Source: Betaproteobacteria bacterium (GTDB lineage: Bacteria; Pseudomonadota; Gammaproteobacteria; Burkholderiales; Burkholderiaceae_C). Taken from it: a stretch of 11,340 bases of DNA. The DNA lies in contig CANFOR010000078.1 in assembly GCA_947448675.1 (NCBI GenBank), positions 1 through 11,340 on the forward strand, read 5' to 3'. Of this stretch, positions 1 through 6,171 are shown in pieces. Below the pieces are notes generated by a model that made no database searches, had not been told where the DNA came from, and saw nothing but the letters and a program-made list of their open reading frames with translations. Both the position numbers and the translations under genes were made by a program. How positions within the stretch are numbered: the first letter of the stretch is position 1; each line of letters opens with the position of its first letter.

Positions 1-138
1 CGCCATTTCGCTGATAAACAAGGCCTGGCCGGGAATCAGCAGGGGCAGGGCAAAAGCCAGCAGCCACAGCGCGGGTTCCCACCAGCGCATGCGGCGCGCG
101 CTGCGCAAAGCGGCGAGCGCAGAAACCGGTGCAGACAT
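1..138 (-). CDS. livM: LivM-type ABC permease, N-terminal fragment (cut by left edge)
   Basis: This is the first 46 codons of a gene that continues beyond the left edge. The visible protein begins MSAPVSALAALRSARRMRWW and goes into one hydrophobic segment (about residues 21-41, with ALWLLAFALPLLIPGQALF), as expected for a short basic cytoplasmic tail followed by the first membrane helix of a LivM-type permease. The start is well placed: the TAA stop of the upstream livH and this ATG share one base (TAATG, 136-140), which implies translational coupling. The family call rests mainly on position after a clear LivH and on the hydrophobic N-terminus, since the conserved part of LivM lies outside the window. 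In the family, LivM pairs with LivH to form the inner-membrane channel of a hydrophobic amino acid type importer. Confidence 0.8.
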   Translation of the reverse strand, partial: MSAPVSALAALRSARRMRWWEPALWLLAFALPLLIPGQALFISEMA

Positions 139-1004
139 TACTTGCCCCCTTTGCGCACAAACAGGCCCTGGGGTCGCCAGATCAAAATCGCAATCATCAG
201 GCTGTAGACAATGAAGCCGCCGAGTTTGGGGATGTAGTATTTGCCCGCTACGTCGGCAATGCCCAAGAGCAGCGCAGCCAAGAGCGGCCCGGTGATCGAT
301 GAGGTGCCGCCCACGGCGACGACGATCAAAAAGTAAATCATGTACTTGAGCGGAAAACTCGGGTCCAGGCCCAGCACTTCAGCGCCCAGGGCACCGCCCA
401 AACCCGCCAGCCCCGAGCCTACGGCGAAGGTGGCCATGAAGACCACGTTCACATTGATGCCCAGGCCTGCTGCCACGCGTTGGTCATCTACCGCCGCACG
501 CAGGCGGCTGCCAAAACGGGTTTTGGCCAGCACGTATTGCAAGGCCAGCGTGAGGGCCGCGCACACCGCGATGATGAAGATGCGGTAGTGGCCCATGCCC
601 AGCGCACCGCCCCACAGCTCGGTGCGGCCCATCAAGTAGCTGGGCAGCTGGATGTTTTGTTGGCTAGAGCCAATGAAGTAGTCAGCACTGGCCACGGCCA
701 TAAAAGTCAGGCCAATGCTGAACAGCACTTGGTCGAGGTGCGGCTTGTTGTACAAGCGGCGGTAGAGCGTGGCCTCTAGCAGCGCCCCCAGGAGCGCCGA
801 GCCCGCAAAGGCCAGCAGCAGGCAGATGAAAAAAGGCAGGCCCGCGCGCTGCATGAGCAACACCGTGATGTAGCCACCCACCATGGCAAAGGCCCCGTGC
901 GCCAGGTTGATGAAGTTCATCAAGCCCATGGTCACCGCCAAGCCTACGGCCAAGATGAAGAGCAGCATGCCATAGGCAACGCCGTCAAAAAGAATGGTGA
1001 GCAT
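138..1004 (-). CDS. livH: LivH-type branched-chain amino acid ABC transporter permease
   Basis: This 288-residue, very hydrophobic protein matches the LivH permease family (BPD_transp_2) in length and sequence. The N-terminal NFINLAHGAF stretch (about residues 30-39) is the hallmark of the family, and the C-terminal half carries the cytoplasmic loop region with RAAVDDQRVAAGLGINV and the later VGGTSSITGPLLAALLLG segment. It should form one half of the inner-membrane channel for amino acids, or for related small carboxylates or amides in family members of other specificity. The gene follows the binding-protein gene after 58 bases and overlaps livM by one base, so the three form an operon. Immediately upstream of the ATG I see no Shine-Dalgarno sequence (the minus strand reads CTCCCACCC before ATG) and a strong hairpin sits 9 bases away. 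The chosen start is nevertheless the one that gives the full family N-terminus; the next Met is residue 13, inside the first helix. The true substrate cannot be read from the permease. Confidence 0.93.
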   Translation of the reverse strand: MLTILFDGVAYGMLLFILAVGLAVTMGLMNFINLAHGAFAMVGGYITVLLMQRAGLPFFICLLLAFAGSALLGALLEATLYRRLYNKPHLDQVLFSIGLTFMAVASADYFIGSSQQNIQLPSYLMGRTELWGGALGMGHYRIFIIAVCAALTLALQYVLAKTRFGSRLRAAVDDQRVAAGLGINVNVVFMATFAVGSGLAGLGGALGAEVLGLDPSFPLKYMIYFLIVVAVGGTSSITGPLLAALLLGIADVAGKYYIPKLGGFIVYSLMIAILIWRPQGLFVRKGGK

Positions 1005-1013
1005 GGGTGGGAG

Positions 1014-1045
1014 CGGACGCGAGGCCTCTGCGTCCTCGGCGTCCG
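1014..1045 (-). promoter_or_regulatory. Intercistronic hairpin between binding-protein gene and livH
   Basis: An inverted repeat with arms CGGACGCGAGG (1014-1024) and CCTCGGCGTCCG (1034-1045) pairs over 11 base pairs with one bulged G and a 9-base loop. It is GC-rich and has no U-tract on the minus strand, so it is not a classical rho-independent terminator. It lies between the stop of the binding-protein gene (1063) and the livH ATG (1004). By analogy with hairpins between malE and malF, it may protect the 3' end of the binding-protein transcript and lower expression of the permeases. That role is inference. Confidence 0.6.
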
Positions 1046-1062
1046 AATGTCCGTATGGGTTT

Positions 1063-2235
1063 TTACTTGGCTTTGCCAGGGTCTTTGACGTCTTTGATCA
1101 CGTCAAATTCCACGTTGAAAAGCTGGCCGTCTTTCTTCTCGACTTTACGCAGGTAAATGTTTTGCACCACGTCGCGGGTTTGCGCGTCGATGAACATCGG
1201 GCCGCGTGGGCTCTCAAAAATTTGGCCCTTCATAGCGGCCAGCAAATCGTCGCCAGTGCCCTTGCCCTTGGTGGCGCGCAGGGCTTCGTAGATGACGCGC
1301 ATGCCGTCATAGCCACCTGCGGCCATGAAGTTGGGTCGCATGCCTTTGTTGGCCTTTTCAAAGGCTTCAACAAACTTTTTGTTGGCTGCCGAGGGGTGGG
1401 CTGCCGAGTAGTGGTGCGCTGTGACCACGCCCAGAGCGCCTTCGCCCATGTCGTTCAACTGGTCGTCATCGGTCACGTCGCCAGTGCCGATCAGTTTGAT
1501 GCCGGCTTTGTCCATGCCGCGCTCTAAAAACTGCTTCATGACGGCAGCGCCTGCGCCAGAGGGCACAAACACAAACAAGGCGTCGGGTTTGATGTCGCGC
1601 ACTTTTTGCAAGAAGGGGGCAAAGTCGGGGCTGCGCAGGGGTACGCGCAAGGCGTCGACCACTTGGCCACCGTTGAAAGTGAGGCGGTCTTTGAAGAAGC
1701 GCTCGGCATCAATGCCCGGACCGTAGTCGCTCACCAGGGTGACGACTTTTTTAATGCCATTTTTAGGGGCCCAGTCAGCCAGGGCCACAGCGGCCTGCGG
1801 CACCGTAAAGCTGGTGCGCACGATGTAGGGCGAGGCCTGGGTAATGCTCGAAGTGGCCGCAGCCATCACTACCAAGGGGGTTTTGGATTGCGTGGCAATC
1901 GGCGCGGCGGCCAGGGCAGCGGGCGTGACGCCAAAGCCACCAAGTACATTGACCTTGTCGTTCACTACCAGCTCTTGCGCTAAGCGCTTGGTCACGTCGG
2001 GAGTGGCCGCGTCGTCTTTGATGATGAGTTCGATTTTTTTACCAGCAACCGTGTTGCCGTTTTGCGCCATATAGAGGCGGGCAGCGGCTTCGATTTGCTT
2101 GCCGGTCGAGGCTTGCTGGCCGGTCATAGGCAGGATCAAACCAATCTTGAAGCTGTTGTCTTGGGCGAGGGCCAAGCCCGCGGGCAATGCGAATGTAGCC
2201 AATGCGGCTGTGGCCAGAAATACACGTTTTTGCAT
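1063..2235 (-). CDS. Periplasmic amino acid-type binding protein (LivK-like, Peripla_BP_6)
   Basis: This 390-residue protein is the extracytoplasmic receptor of the HAAT importer encoded downstream. It has a classical signal peptide (MQKRVFLATAALATFALPAG LALA, cleavage likely after residue 24, LALA|QD), followed by FKIGLILPMTGQQASTGKQ, the typical opening of type I periplasmic binding proteins of the LivK class. Later family-like stretches include DVTKRLAQELVVNDKVNVLGGFG and GGYDGMRVIYEALRATKGKGTGDDL near the C-terminus. Length is normal. The ATG at 2235 is preceded on the minus strand by GGAGA at good spacing. The gene is first in the operon, ahead of livH and livM. Members of this family bind branched-chain amino acids but also amides, aromatic acids and other small polar compounds, so the ligand is not determined. 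The divergent MetE-like gene hints at sulfur or methyl metabolism, but this is weak. Confidence 0.92.
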   Translation of the reverse strand: MQKRVFLATAALATFALPAGLALAQDNSFKIGLILPMTGQQASTGKQIEAAARLYMAQNGNTVAGKKIELIIKDDAATPDVTKRLAQELVVNDKVNVLGGFGVTPAALAAAPIATQSKTPLVVMAAATSSITQASPYIVRTSFTVPQAAVALADWAPKNGIKKVVTLVSDYGPGIDAERFFKDRLTFNGGQVVDALRVPLRSPDFAPFLQKVRDIKPDALFVFVPSGAGAAVMKQFLERGMDKAGIKLIGTGDVTDDDQLNDMGEGALGVVTAHHYSAAHPSAANKKFVEAFEKANKGMRPNFMAAGGYDGMRVIYEALRATKGKGTGDDLLAAMKGQIFESPRGPMFIDAQTRDVVQNIYLRKVEKKDGQLFNVEFDVIKDVKDPGKAK

Positions 2236-2264
2236 GGTGTCTCCAAACGAAATAGGGTGAAAAA

Positions 2265-2277
2265 CTCAGGCGCTGAG
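2265..2277 (-). promoter_or_regulatory. Short hairpin plus T5 in leader of the binding-protein operon
   Basis: CTCAG-GCG-CTGAG is a perfect 5-bp stem with a 3-base loop. Read on the minus strand it is followed directly by TTTTT (2264-2260 region), a miniature terminator-like arrangement about 30 bases upstream of the binding-protein start codon. The stem is short, so it may be only a weak pause or attenuation signal, or chance. Confidence 0.3.
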
Positions 2278-2325
2278 GATAACCGATTCGAGTCAATGTG
2301 TACACGGAATGAGCTAACCGGGTCT

Positions 2326-2334
2326 TGGTATGAT
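2326..2334 (+). promoter_or_regulatory. Extended -10 promoter for the MetE-like gene
   Basis: TGGTATGAT matches an extended -10 element (TGn followed by TATGAT, 5 of 6 to consensus at 2329-2334). No convincing -35 box is present at 17-18 bases upstream, which fits the extended -10 class. Predicted transcription would begin near 2341, leaving a leader of about 19 bases that contains the TTGGAG ribosome site. This promoter overlaps the upstream in-frame ATG at 2330 and argues against that ATG as the start. A perfect GTGTACAC palindrome (2298-2305) lies just upstream and could be an operator. Confidence 0.45.
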
Positions 2335-2359
2335 CGGCCACCTTAGCTTGGAGCCACCC

Positions 2360-3472
2360 ATGACCACCCACACCCTCCCCGCCCGCTACGACCACGTTGG
2401 CAGCTTTTTGCGTCCTTTGTACTTGCTAGAGGCACGCGAGCAAAAAGCCAAGGGTGTGATCAGCCCCGAGCAATTGCGCACGATAGAAGACAAAGCCATT
2501 GCTGAGATCGTGAAGTTCCAGCAAGACGTGGGCCTGAAAAGCATTACCGACGGCGAGTTTCGCCGAACCTATTTTCACATCGACTTTCTTGACCAACTGG
2601 GCGGTGTGAAGACCGACATTCCGGTGACCGTCATCAAGGCCGACGGCACGCAAGAGCTTGCCCCGCCGGTGATGAAGGTGGTGGGCAAAGTACGCCACGC
2701 CAAAGACATTCAACTGGCCGACTTCAACTTTCTCAAGAGCCAAGTGGCCGCGGGCAATACGCCCAAGGTGACGATTCCTTCGCCGACCATGCTGCACTTT
2801 CGCGGCGGCCGCGCGGGCATCAGCCGCGAGGCCTACCCTGAACTCGAACCGAGCTTCTATGACGATGTAGCCCAAGCCTATGGTGACGAGTTGCGCAGCC
2901 TGGCCGCTGCGGGCTGCACCTACGTGCAAATGGACGACACCAACCTGGCCTATTTGTGCGACCCCAAAATGCGCGAAGCGGCCAAGCTGCGCGGCGACGA
3001 CCCCAATGAGTTGCCGCACCGTTATGCGCAGTTCGTCAACAAAGTGGTGGCACACAAGCCAGAGGGTATGACCCTGGCCATGCACCTGTGCCGCGGCAAC
3101 TTCAAAAGCACCCACGCTGCAGCGGGCAACTACGAGCCGGTGGCCGAGGCATTGCTCTCAGAGATGAACCTCGACGCCTACTTTTTAGAATACGACGACG
3201 ACCGCAGTGGCGACTTCCGCCCCCTGCGCTTTTTGCCCAAGGGCAAGACCGTGGTGCTCGGCTTGGTGACCACCAAATTTGGCGAGATGGAAAGCAAAGA
3301 CGCGCTCAAGCGCCGCATTGACGAGGCCGCCAAATACGCGCCACTGAACCAGCTTGCGCTCAGCCCGCAATGCGGCTTTAGCAGCACCGTACATGGCAAC
3401 AACATTGCGGTCGAAGCCCAGCGCAGCAAGCTGCGCCTAGTGATTGAAACCGCACAAGAGGTGTGGGGCTAA
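2360..3472 (+). CDS. MetE-like methyltransferase (methionine synthase C-terminal domain only)
   Basis: This 370-residue protein belongs to the cobalamin-independent methionine synthase C-terminal family (COG0620; Bacillus YxjG/YxjH-like). It lacks the N-terminal half of full-length MetE, which is about 750 residues. The zinc ligands expected for homocysteine activation are all visible: His242 and Cys244 in AMHLCRGNF, Glu277 in YFLEYDDD, and Cys338 in LSPQCGFSS. The N-terminal RYDHVGSFLRP and ITDGEFRRTYFHIDF segments are typical of the family. It probably transfers a methyl group to homocysteine or another thiol; the methyl donor is unknown, and short MetE-like enzymes are known to use donors other than methyltetrahydrofolate. 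I start at 2360 because TTGGAG lies 6 bases upstream; an in-frame ATG at 2330 would add ten unrelated residues and overlaps the promoter. The gene is divergent from the amino acid importer. Gene-specific naming is not safe. Confidence 0.88.
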   Translation: MTTHTLPARYDHVGSFLRPLYLLEAREQKAKGVISPEQLRTIEDKAIAEIVKFQQDVGLKSITDGEFRRTYFHIDFLDQLGGVKTDIPVTVIKADGTQELAPPVMKVVGKVRHAKDIQLADFNFLKSQVAAGNTPKVTIPSPTMLHFRGGRAGISREAYPELEPSFYDDVAQAYGDELRSLAAAGCTYVQMDDTNLAYLCDPKMREAAKLRGDDPNELPHRYAQFVNKVVAHKPEGMTLAMHLCRGNFKSTHAAAGNYEPVAEALLSEMNLDAYFLEYDDDRSGDFRPLRFLPKGKTVVLGLVTTKFGEMESKDALKRRIDEAAKYAPLNQLALSPQCGFSSTVHGNNIAVEAQRSKLRLVIETAQEVWG

Positions 3473-3485
3473 ACCAGGCGCTGGT
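3473..3485 (+). terminator. Small hairpin directly after the MetE-like stop codon
   Basis: ACCAG-GCG-CTGGT forms a perfect 5-bp stem with a 3-base loop starting one base after the TAA. No T-tract follows, so a rho-independent terminator is doubtful; it may only mark the transcript end. Confidence 0.3.
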
Positions 3486-3490
3486 GGAGT

Positions 3491-3551
3491 ATATCTAGCG
3501 TGCATGTAAAGCTATAAATTTAATAGCTGACAACGCACATCTGGCGTGCTT
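3491..3551. repeat. Palindrome-centred intergenic repeat flanked by imperfect direct repeats
   Basis: The core AGCTATAAATTTAATAGCT (3510-3528) has perfect 6-bp inverted arms around an AT-rich centre. It is flanked by two imperfect direct copies, ATATCTAGCGTGCAT (3491-3505) and ACATCTGGCGTGCTT (3537-3551), which agree at 12 of 15 positions. The whole unit fills most of the 111-base gap between the MetE-like gene and the oxidoreductase. I recall similar AGCTAT/ATAGCT palindromes between genes in Comamonadaceae genomes, so this may be a copy of a dispersed small element. A promoter for the next gene could also lie here (TAAAAT at 3551-3556). Confidence 0.5.
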
Positions 3552-3583
3552 AAAATGCGTATTTGATTCGCAAAAAGGCAGCT

Positions 3584-5074
3584 ATGACGACCGCACCAGC
3601 ACACGTTGACGCACTCATCATTGGTTCAGGTCAGGCCGCACCGGCCTTGGCGATGGCCCTGGCCGGGCGCGGTGAAAGCGTGGCCTTGGTAGAAGCCCAT
3701 AACCTGGGTGGCACCTGCGTCAACAACGGCTGCACGCCCACCAAGACTCTGCGCAAAAGCGCCCGCGTGGCGCACATGGTGCGGCGCGCGGCGGAGTTTG
3801 GCGTCAACACGGGTGCGGTCAGTATCGACTTTGCCAAGGCCATGGACCGCATGCACGAGCGCGTGAACGCCTCGCGTGCGGGCCTAGAGGCTTGGCTGAT
3901 GGGCACGCCCAAGGTGCGCATCGTGCGCGGCTGGGGGCGGCTGGCCGGTCGCAGCGCGCAAGGCTTTGCCGCCACGGTAGATTTGCCCACTGGCGGCCAA
4001 GAGCACATCACTGCTGACCGCGTCTACTTGAACACCGGCACCCGCCCGTTTATGCCGCCCATCGACGGCATGCGCCAGGGCATAGACGCAGCCGACCCGC
4101 GCATCATCCACAACGAAGGCCTGCTGCAATTGCGCGCCTGCCCGCAGCATTTGGTGATTTTGGGTGGCAGCTATATCGGCCTGGAGTTCGGACAGATCAT
4201 GCGCAGGCTGGGCGCGGCGGTGAGCATCATCGAACCGGGCCCGCGCATTGCCGCACGCGAAGACGAGTTGGCAACGTCCATCATCACCCAGTTCTTACAA
4301 GAAGAAGGTGTAGCGGTGCTGAGCAATGCGCGTTTGCTGCGCGTCGAAAGCACGTCCACTGCGCTGCGTTTGTACATTGCCCAAGCCGACGGCAGCAGCC
4401 AAACCATCGAAGCCTCGCACCTGCTCGTGGCTACCGGACGCGTGCCCAATACCGATGCACTGGGCTTAGAGAGCATTGGTCTAGTGCCAGGTGAACGCGG
4501 CTACATCCACACCAATGCGCAGCTAGAAACCGCCGTGCCCGGCGTGTGGGCGCTGGGCGACATCAATGGTCGCGGCGCGTTTACGCACACCAGTTTTCAC
4601 GACTATGAAATCGTGCGCGACAACCTGCTGCAGGCCGATGCCGCTAGCAGAGCCGTAACAGACGGGCAAGTGCGGCCTCTGCAGGCACTGCGCAGCGCCG
4701 ACGAGCGCACCACGGTCTACGCCATGTTCACCGACCCGCCGCTGGGCCGGGTGGGCATGAATCGCGCCATGGCCAGTGCCGAGCATGCGCGCAGCGGGCG
4801 CCAATTTTTAATTGCCGAACACATGATGCGCTTTGTCAGCCGCGCCAAAGAAGAGAGCGAAACGCATGGCGTGGTTCAATTCGTCGTAGACGCGCAAACC
4901 GAGCAGTTTGTCGGCGCCACCGTGCTGGGCATCAACGGCGATGAAATCATCCAAGTGGTGAGCAACTACATGGCCACGGGTGCGAGCTACCGATTGATGC
5001 GCGATTGCCTGCCCGCGCACCCCACGGTAACGGAGTTTTTCCCGACGATTTTGGATAAGCTCAAAACCTTGTAG
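3584..5074 (+). CDS. FAD-dependent pyridine nucleotide-disulfide oxidoreductase (MerA/Lpd-like)
   Basis: This 496-residue cytoplasmic flavoprotein is a class I disulfide reductase. From the N-terminus it shows the FAD dinucleotide motif GSGQAAPALA (from residue 14), the redox-active pair Cys45-Cys50 in GGTCVNNGCTPTK, the NAD(P)H-binding motif GGSYIGLEFG (194-203), ATGRVPNTD (from 283), the second FAD motif ALGDINGRGAF (from 323), and the C-terminal dimerisation domain with the active-site His479-Glu484 pair in HPTVTEFF. It resembles proteins often annotated as mercuric reductase. It lacks the N-terminal heavy-metal domain and the C-terminal cysteine pair that true MerA uses to bind Hg(II), and no other mer gene is nearby, so mercury reduction is unlikely. 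It is not in a 2-oxoacid dehydrogenase cluster either, so a lipoamide role is unproven. I start at ATG 3584, 5 bases after AAGG; a TTG at 3563 would add seven residues. It converges on the LysR gene. Confidence 0.9.
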   Translation: MTTAPAHVDALIIGSGQAAPALAMALAGRGESVALVEAHNLGGTCVNNGCTPTKTLRKSARVAHMVRRAAEFGVNTGAVSIDFAKAMDRMHERVNASRAGLEAWLMGTPKVRIVRGWGRLAGRSAQGFAATVDLPTGGQEHITADRVYLNTGTRPFMPPIDGMRQGIDAADPRIIHNEGLLQLRACPQHLVILGGSYIGLEFGQIMRRLGAAVSIIEPGPRIAAREDELATSIITQFLQEEGVAVLSNARLLRVESTSTALRLYIAQADGSSQTIEASHLLVATGRVPNTDALGLESIGLVPGERGYIHTNAQLETAVPGVWALGDINGRGAFTHTSFHDYEIVRDNLLQADAASRAVTDGQVRPLQALRSADERTTVYAMFTDPPLGRVGMNRAMASAEHARSGRQFLIAEHMMRFVSRAKEESETHGVVQFVVDAQTEQFVGATVLGINGDEIIQVVSNYMATGASYRLMRDCLPAHPTVTEFFPTILDKLKTL

Positions 5075-5095
5075 GTCGGGCTATTGAATGTGAAA

Positions 5096-5133
5096 ATCTG
5101 AGCCATTGGTCAACCTGTGCCAGTGGCTCAGAT
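5096..5133. terminator. Bidirectional hairpin terminator between convergent genes
   Basis: ATCTGAGCCATTGG (5096-5109) pairs with CCAGTGGCTCAGAT (5120-5133) over 14 positions with a single T-G wobble and a 10-base loop. It lies 3 bases after the lysR stop on the minus strand and 21 bases after the oxidoreductase stop on the plus strand. On the minus strand it runs into TTTTCA, so it is a better intrinsic terminator for lysR; on the plus strand no T-tract follows. Confidence 0.75.
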
Positions 5134-5136
5134 CGC

Positions 5137-6027
5137 TTACCCTTGAGTCTGCCGAAAATGACGAATGGTCTTGAGCAGCGCAGCCAACAGAGGCGAGCGC
5201 TCAGATTTCACGTAGTAACAATGCAGGTCCATGAAAGCATTGGCTTGCCCCTTCAATGGGCGACAGACCAGATTGGGCAGCTGCAAGTTGCGCATGGACT
5301 CGGGCACAAACATCGTGCCCATGCCGCAAGACACCATCATGGCTCCTGTTACCACATCGGACGCCAGTTGCGCTACTTTTGGCTCAAAGCCGTTCGCGCG
5401 GCAAACATCGAGTGCCACATTGGCCAGCTGCGACAGCGGTGCCGCCTGCATAATCATTGGCTCATCACGAAGGTCTTTCATAGTGATCACTTTTTTTGTT
5501 GCGAGGCGGTGACTTTCGTGCAGTGCAACCAGCACCCGTTCTCGTGCGACCAATTCAATTTCGATGTCAGGCTCGTTGGGCAACATGCGCTCGAACACCA
5601 GCAACACGCGGCCCTGGCGTAGCGCAGTCACTTGGGCCGGTGTCGGATCGTGGTGCAGCACCAGCTTGACCTGAGGGTGGGCTTGTCCAAAACTAGACAA
5701 CAAGCGTGGCAACACATCAAACATGGCGGTGCCAAAGACGCCAATGTCCAGCCGGCCGATCTGGCCCTTGCCCGCCAACTGCGCCCTTTCAGCGGCCTGG
5801 TCAGCAAGGGCGCAGATGCTGCGTGCGTCTTTCAACAGGGCTTCACCGGCCTGGGTGAGATCTACGCCGCGCGGTGTTCGCGTGAAAAGCTGCACGCCCA
5901 GGTCATTTTCCAGCGCATGGATCTGGCGCGTCAACGGTGGTTGGGACAGGTGAACCCGCAGGGCTGCGCGGCCGATGTTGCGCTCTTCGGCAACAGCAAT
6001 GAAGTTTTTGAGCTGGCGGATGTCCAT
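5137..6027 (-). CDS. LysR-type transcriptional regulator, probable regulator of the uidA locus
   Basis: This 296-residue protein is a typical LysR-family regulator in length and layout. It begins MDIRQLKNFIAVAEERNIGR, the usual winged helix-turn-helix opening (residues 2-61). The recognition helix region is VHLSQPPLTRQIHALENDLG, followed by FTRTPRGVDLTQAG. An effector-binding domain (about residues 90-296) begins near IGRLDIGVFGTAMFDVLP. I chose the ATG at 6027 because GGAG sits 5 bases upstream and because upstream codons in the same frame (to 6267) run across the shared promoter and into uidA. It is divergent from beta-glucuronidase with a 144-base gap holding LysR-type sites, so it probably activates the sugar operon and represses itself. 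The inducer, perhaps a glucuronide or glucuronate, is inferred and cannot be read from the sequence. E. coli gusR is instead a TetR-family repressor. Confidence 0.93.
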   Translation of the reverse strand: MDIRQLKNFIAVAEERNIGRAALRVHLSQPPLTRQIHALENDLGVQLFTRTPRGVDLTQAGEALLKDARSICALADQAAERAQLAGKGQIGRLDIGVFGTAMFDVLPRLLSSFGQAHPQVKLVLHHDPTPAQVTALRQGRVLLVFERMLPNEPDIEIELVARERVLVALHESHRLATKKVITMKDLRDEPMIMQAAPLSQLANVALDVCRANGFEPKVAQLASDVVTGAMMVSCGMGTMFVPESMRNLQLPNLVCRPLKGQANAFMDLHCYYVKSERSPLLAALLKTIRHFRQTQG

Positions 6028-6036
6028 GGCGACTCC

Positions 6037-6051
6037 ATACCAAAAAGGTAT
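6037..6051. promoter_or_regulatory. LysR-type operator, ATAC-N7-GTAT box
   Basis: ATACCAAAAAGGTAT is a perfect 5-bp inverted repeat containing the T-N11-A signature of LysR-type regulators. It exactly fits the ATAC-N7-GTAT form known for BenM/CatM. It is 10 bases upstream of the lysR ATG and would be centred at about -64 of the predicted uidA start site, the usual position of the high-affinity recognition site, consistent with autoregulation of lysR. Confidence 0.7.
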
Positions 6052-6059
6052 TGAAATGA

Positions 6060-6076
6060 TCCAATTATGAATTGGA
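6060..6076. promoter_or_regulatory. Second palindromic operator overlapping the uidA -35 box
   Basis: TCCAATTATGAATTGGA is a perfect 7-bp inverted repeat with a 3-base centre. Its centre is about 24 bases downstream of the ATAC-N7-GTAT box and about -40 from the predicted start site, where LysR-type regulators place their activation site. It does not itself show a symmetric T-N11-A motif, so another regulator could also bind here. Confidence 0.5.
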
Positions 6077-6101
6077 CAGCATGACCTTGCAACTTTAGAG
6101 T
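6073..6101 (+). promoter_or_regulatory. Predicted uidA promoter (TGGACA-N17-TAGAGT)
   Basis: TGGACA (6073-6078) matches 5 of 6 bases of the -35 consensus and TAGAGT (6096-6101) matches 4 of 6 of the -10 consensus, with an ideal 17-base spacer. Transcription would start near 6108, leaving a leader of about 64 bases before uidA. A small inverted repeat GCATC-N4-GATGC (6104-6117) sits at the predicted start site. The weak -10 fits an activator-dependent promoter. Confidence 0.5.
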
Positions 6102-6171
6102 TCGCATCGATTGATGCCATTGCCAAATAATTGAAGGCGCTATTGACGCGACCAGACCGGAGACACAACCG

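Noticed and set aside
2039..2395. 118-codon minus-strand frame spanning the importer promoter region
   Set aside because: It overlaps the signal-peptide end of the binding protein in another frame and crosses both promoters; no family resemblance is seen.
2426..3115. 229-codon open frame on the minus strand
   Set aside because: It lies wholly antisense to the well-supported MetE-like gene, shows low-complexity His/Val/Ala composition typical of a shadow frame, and has no recognisable domain.
3584..5074. True mercuric reductase of a mer operon
   Set aside because: No heavy-metal domain, no C-terminal cysteine pair, and no merR, merT or merP in the neighbourhood.
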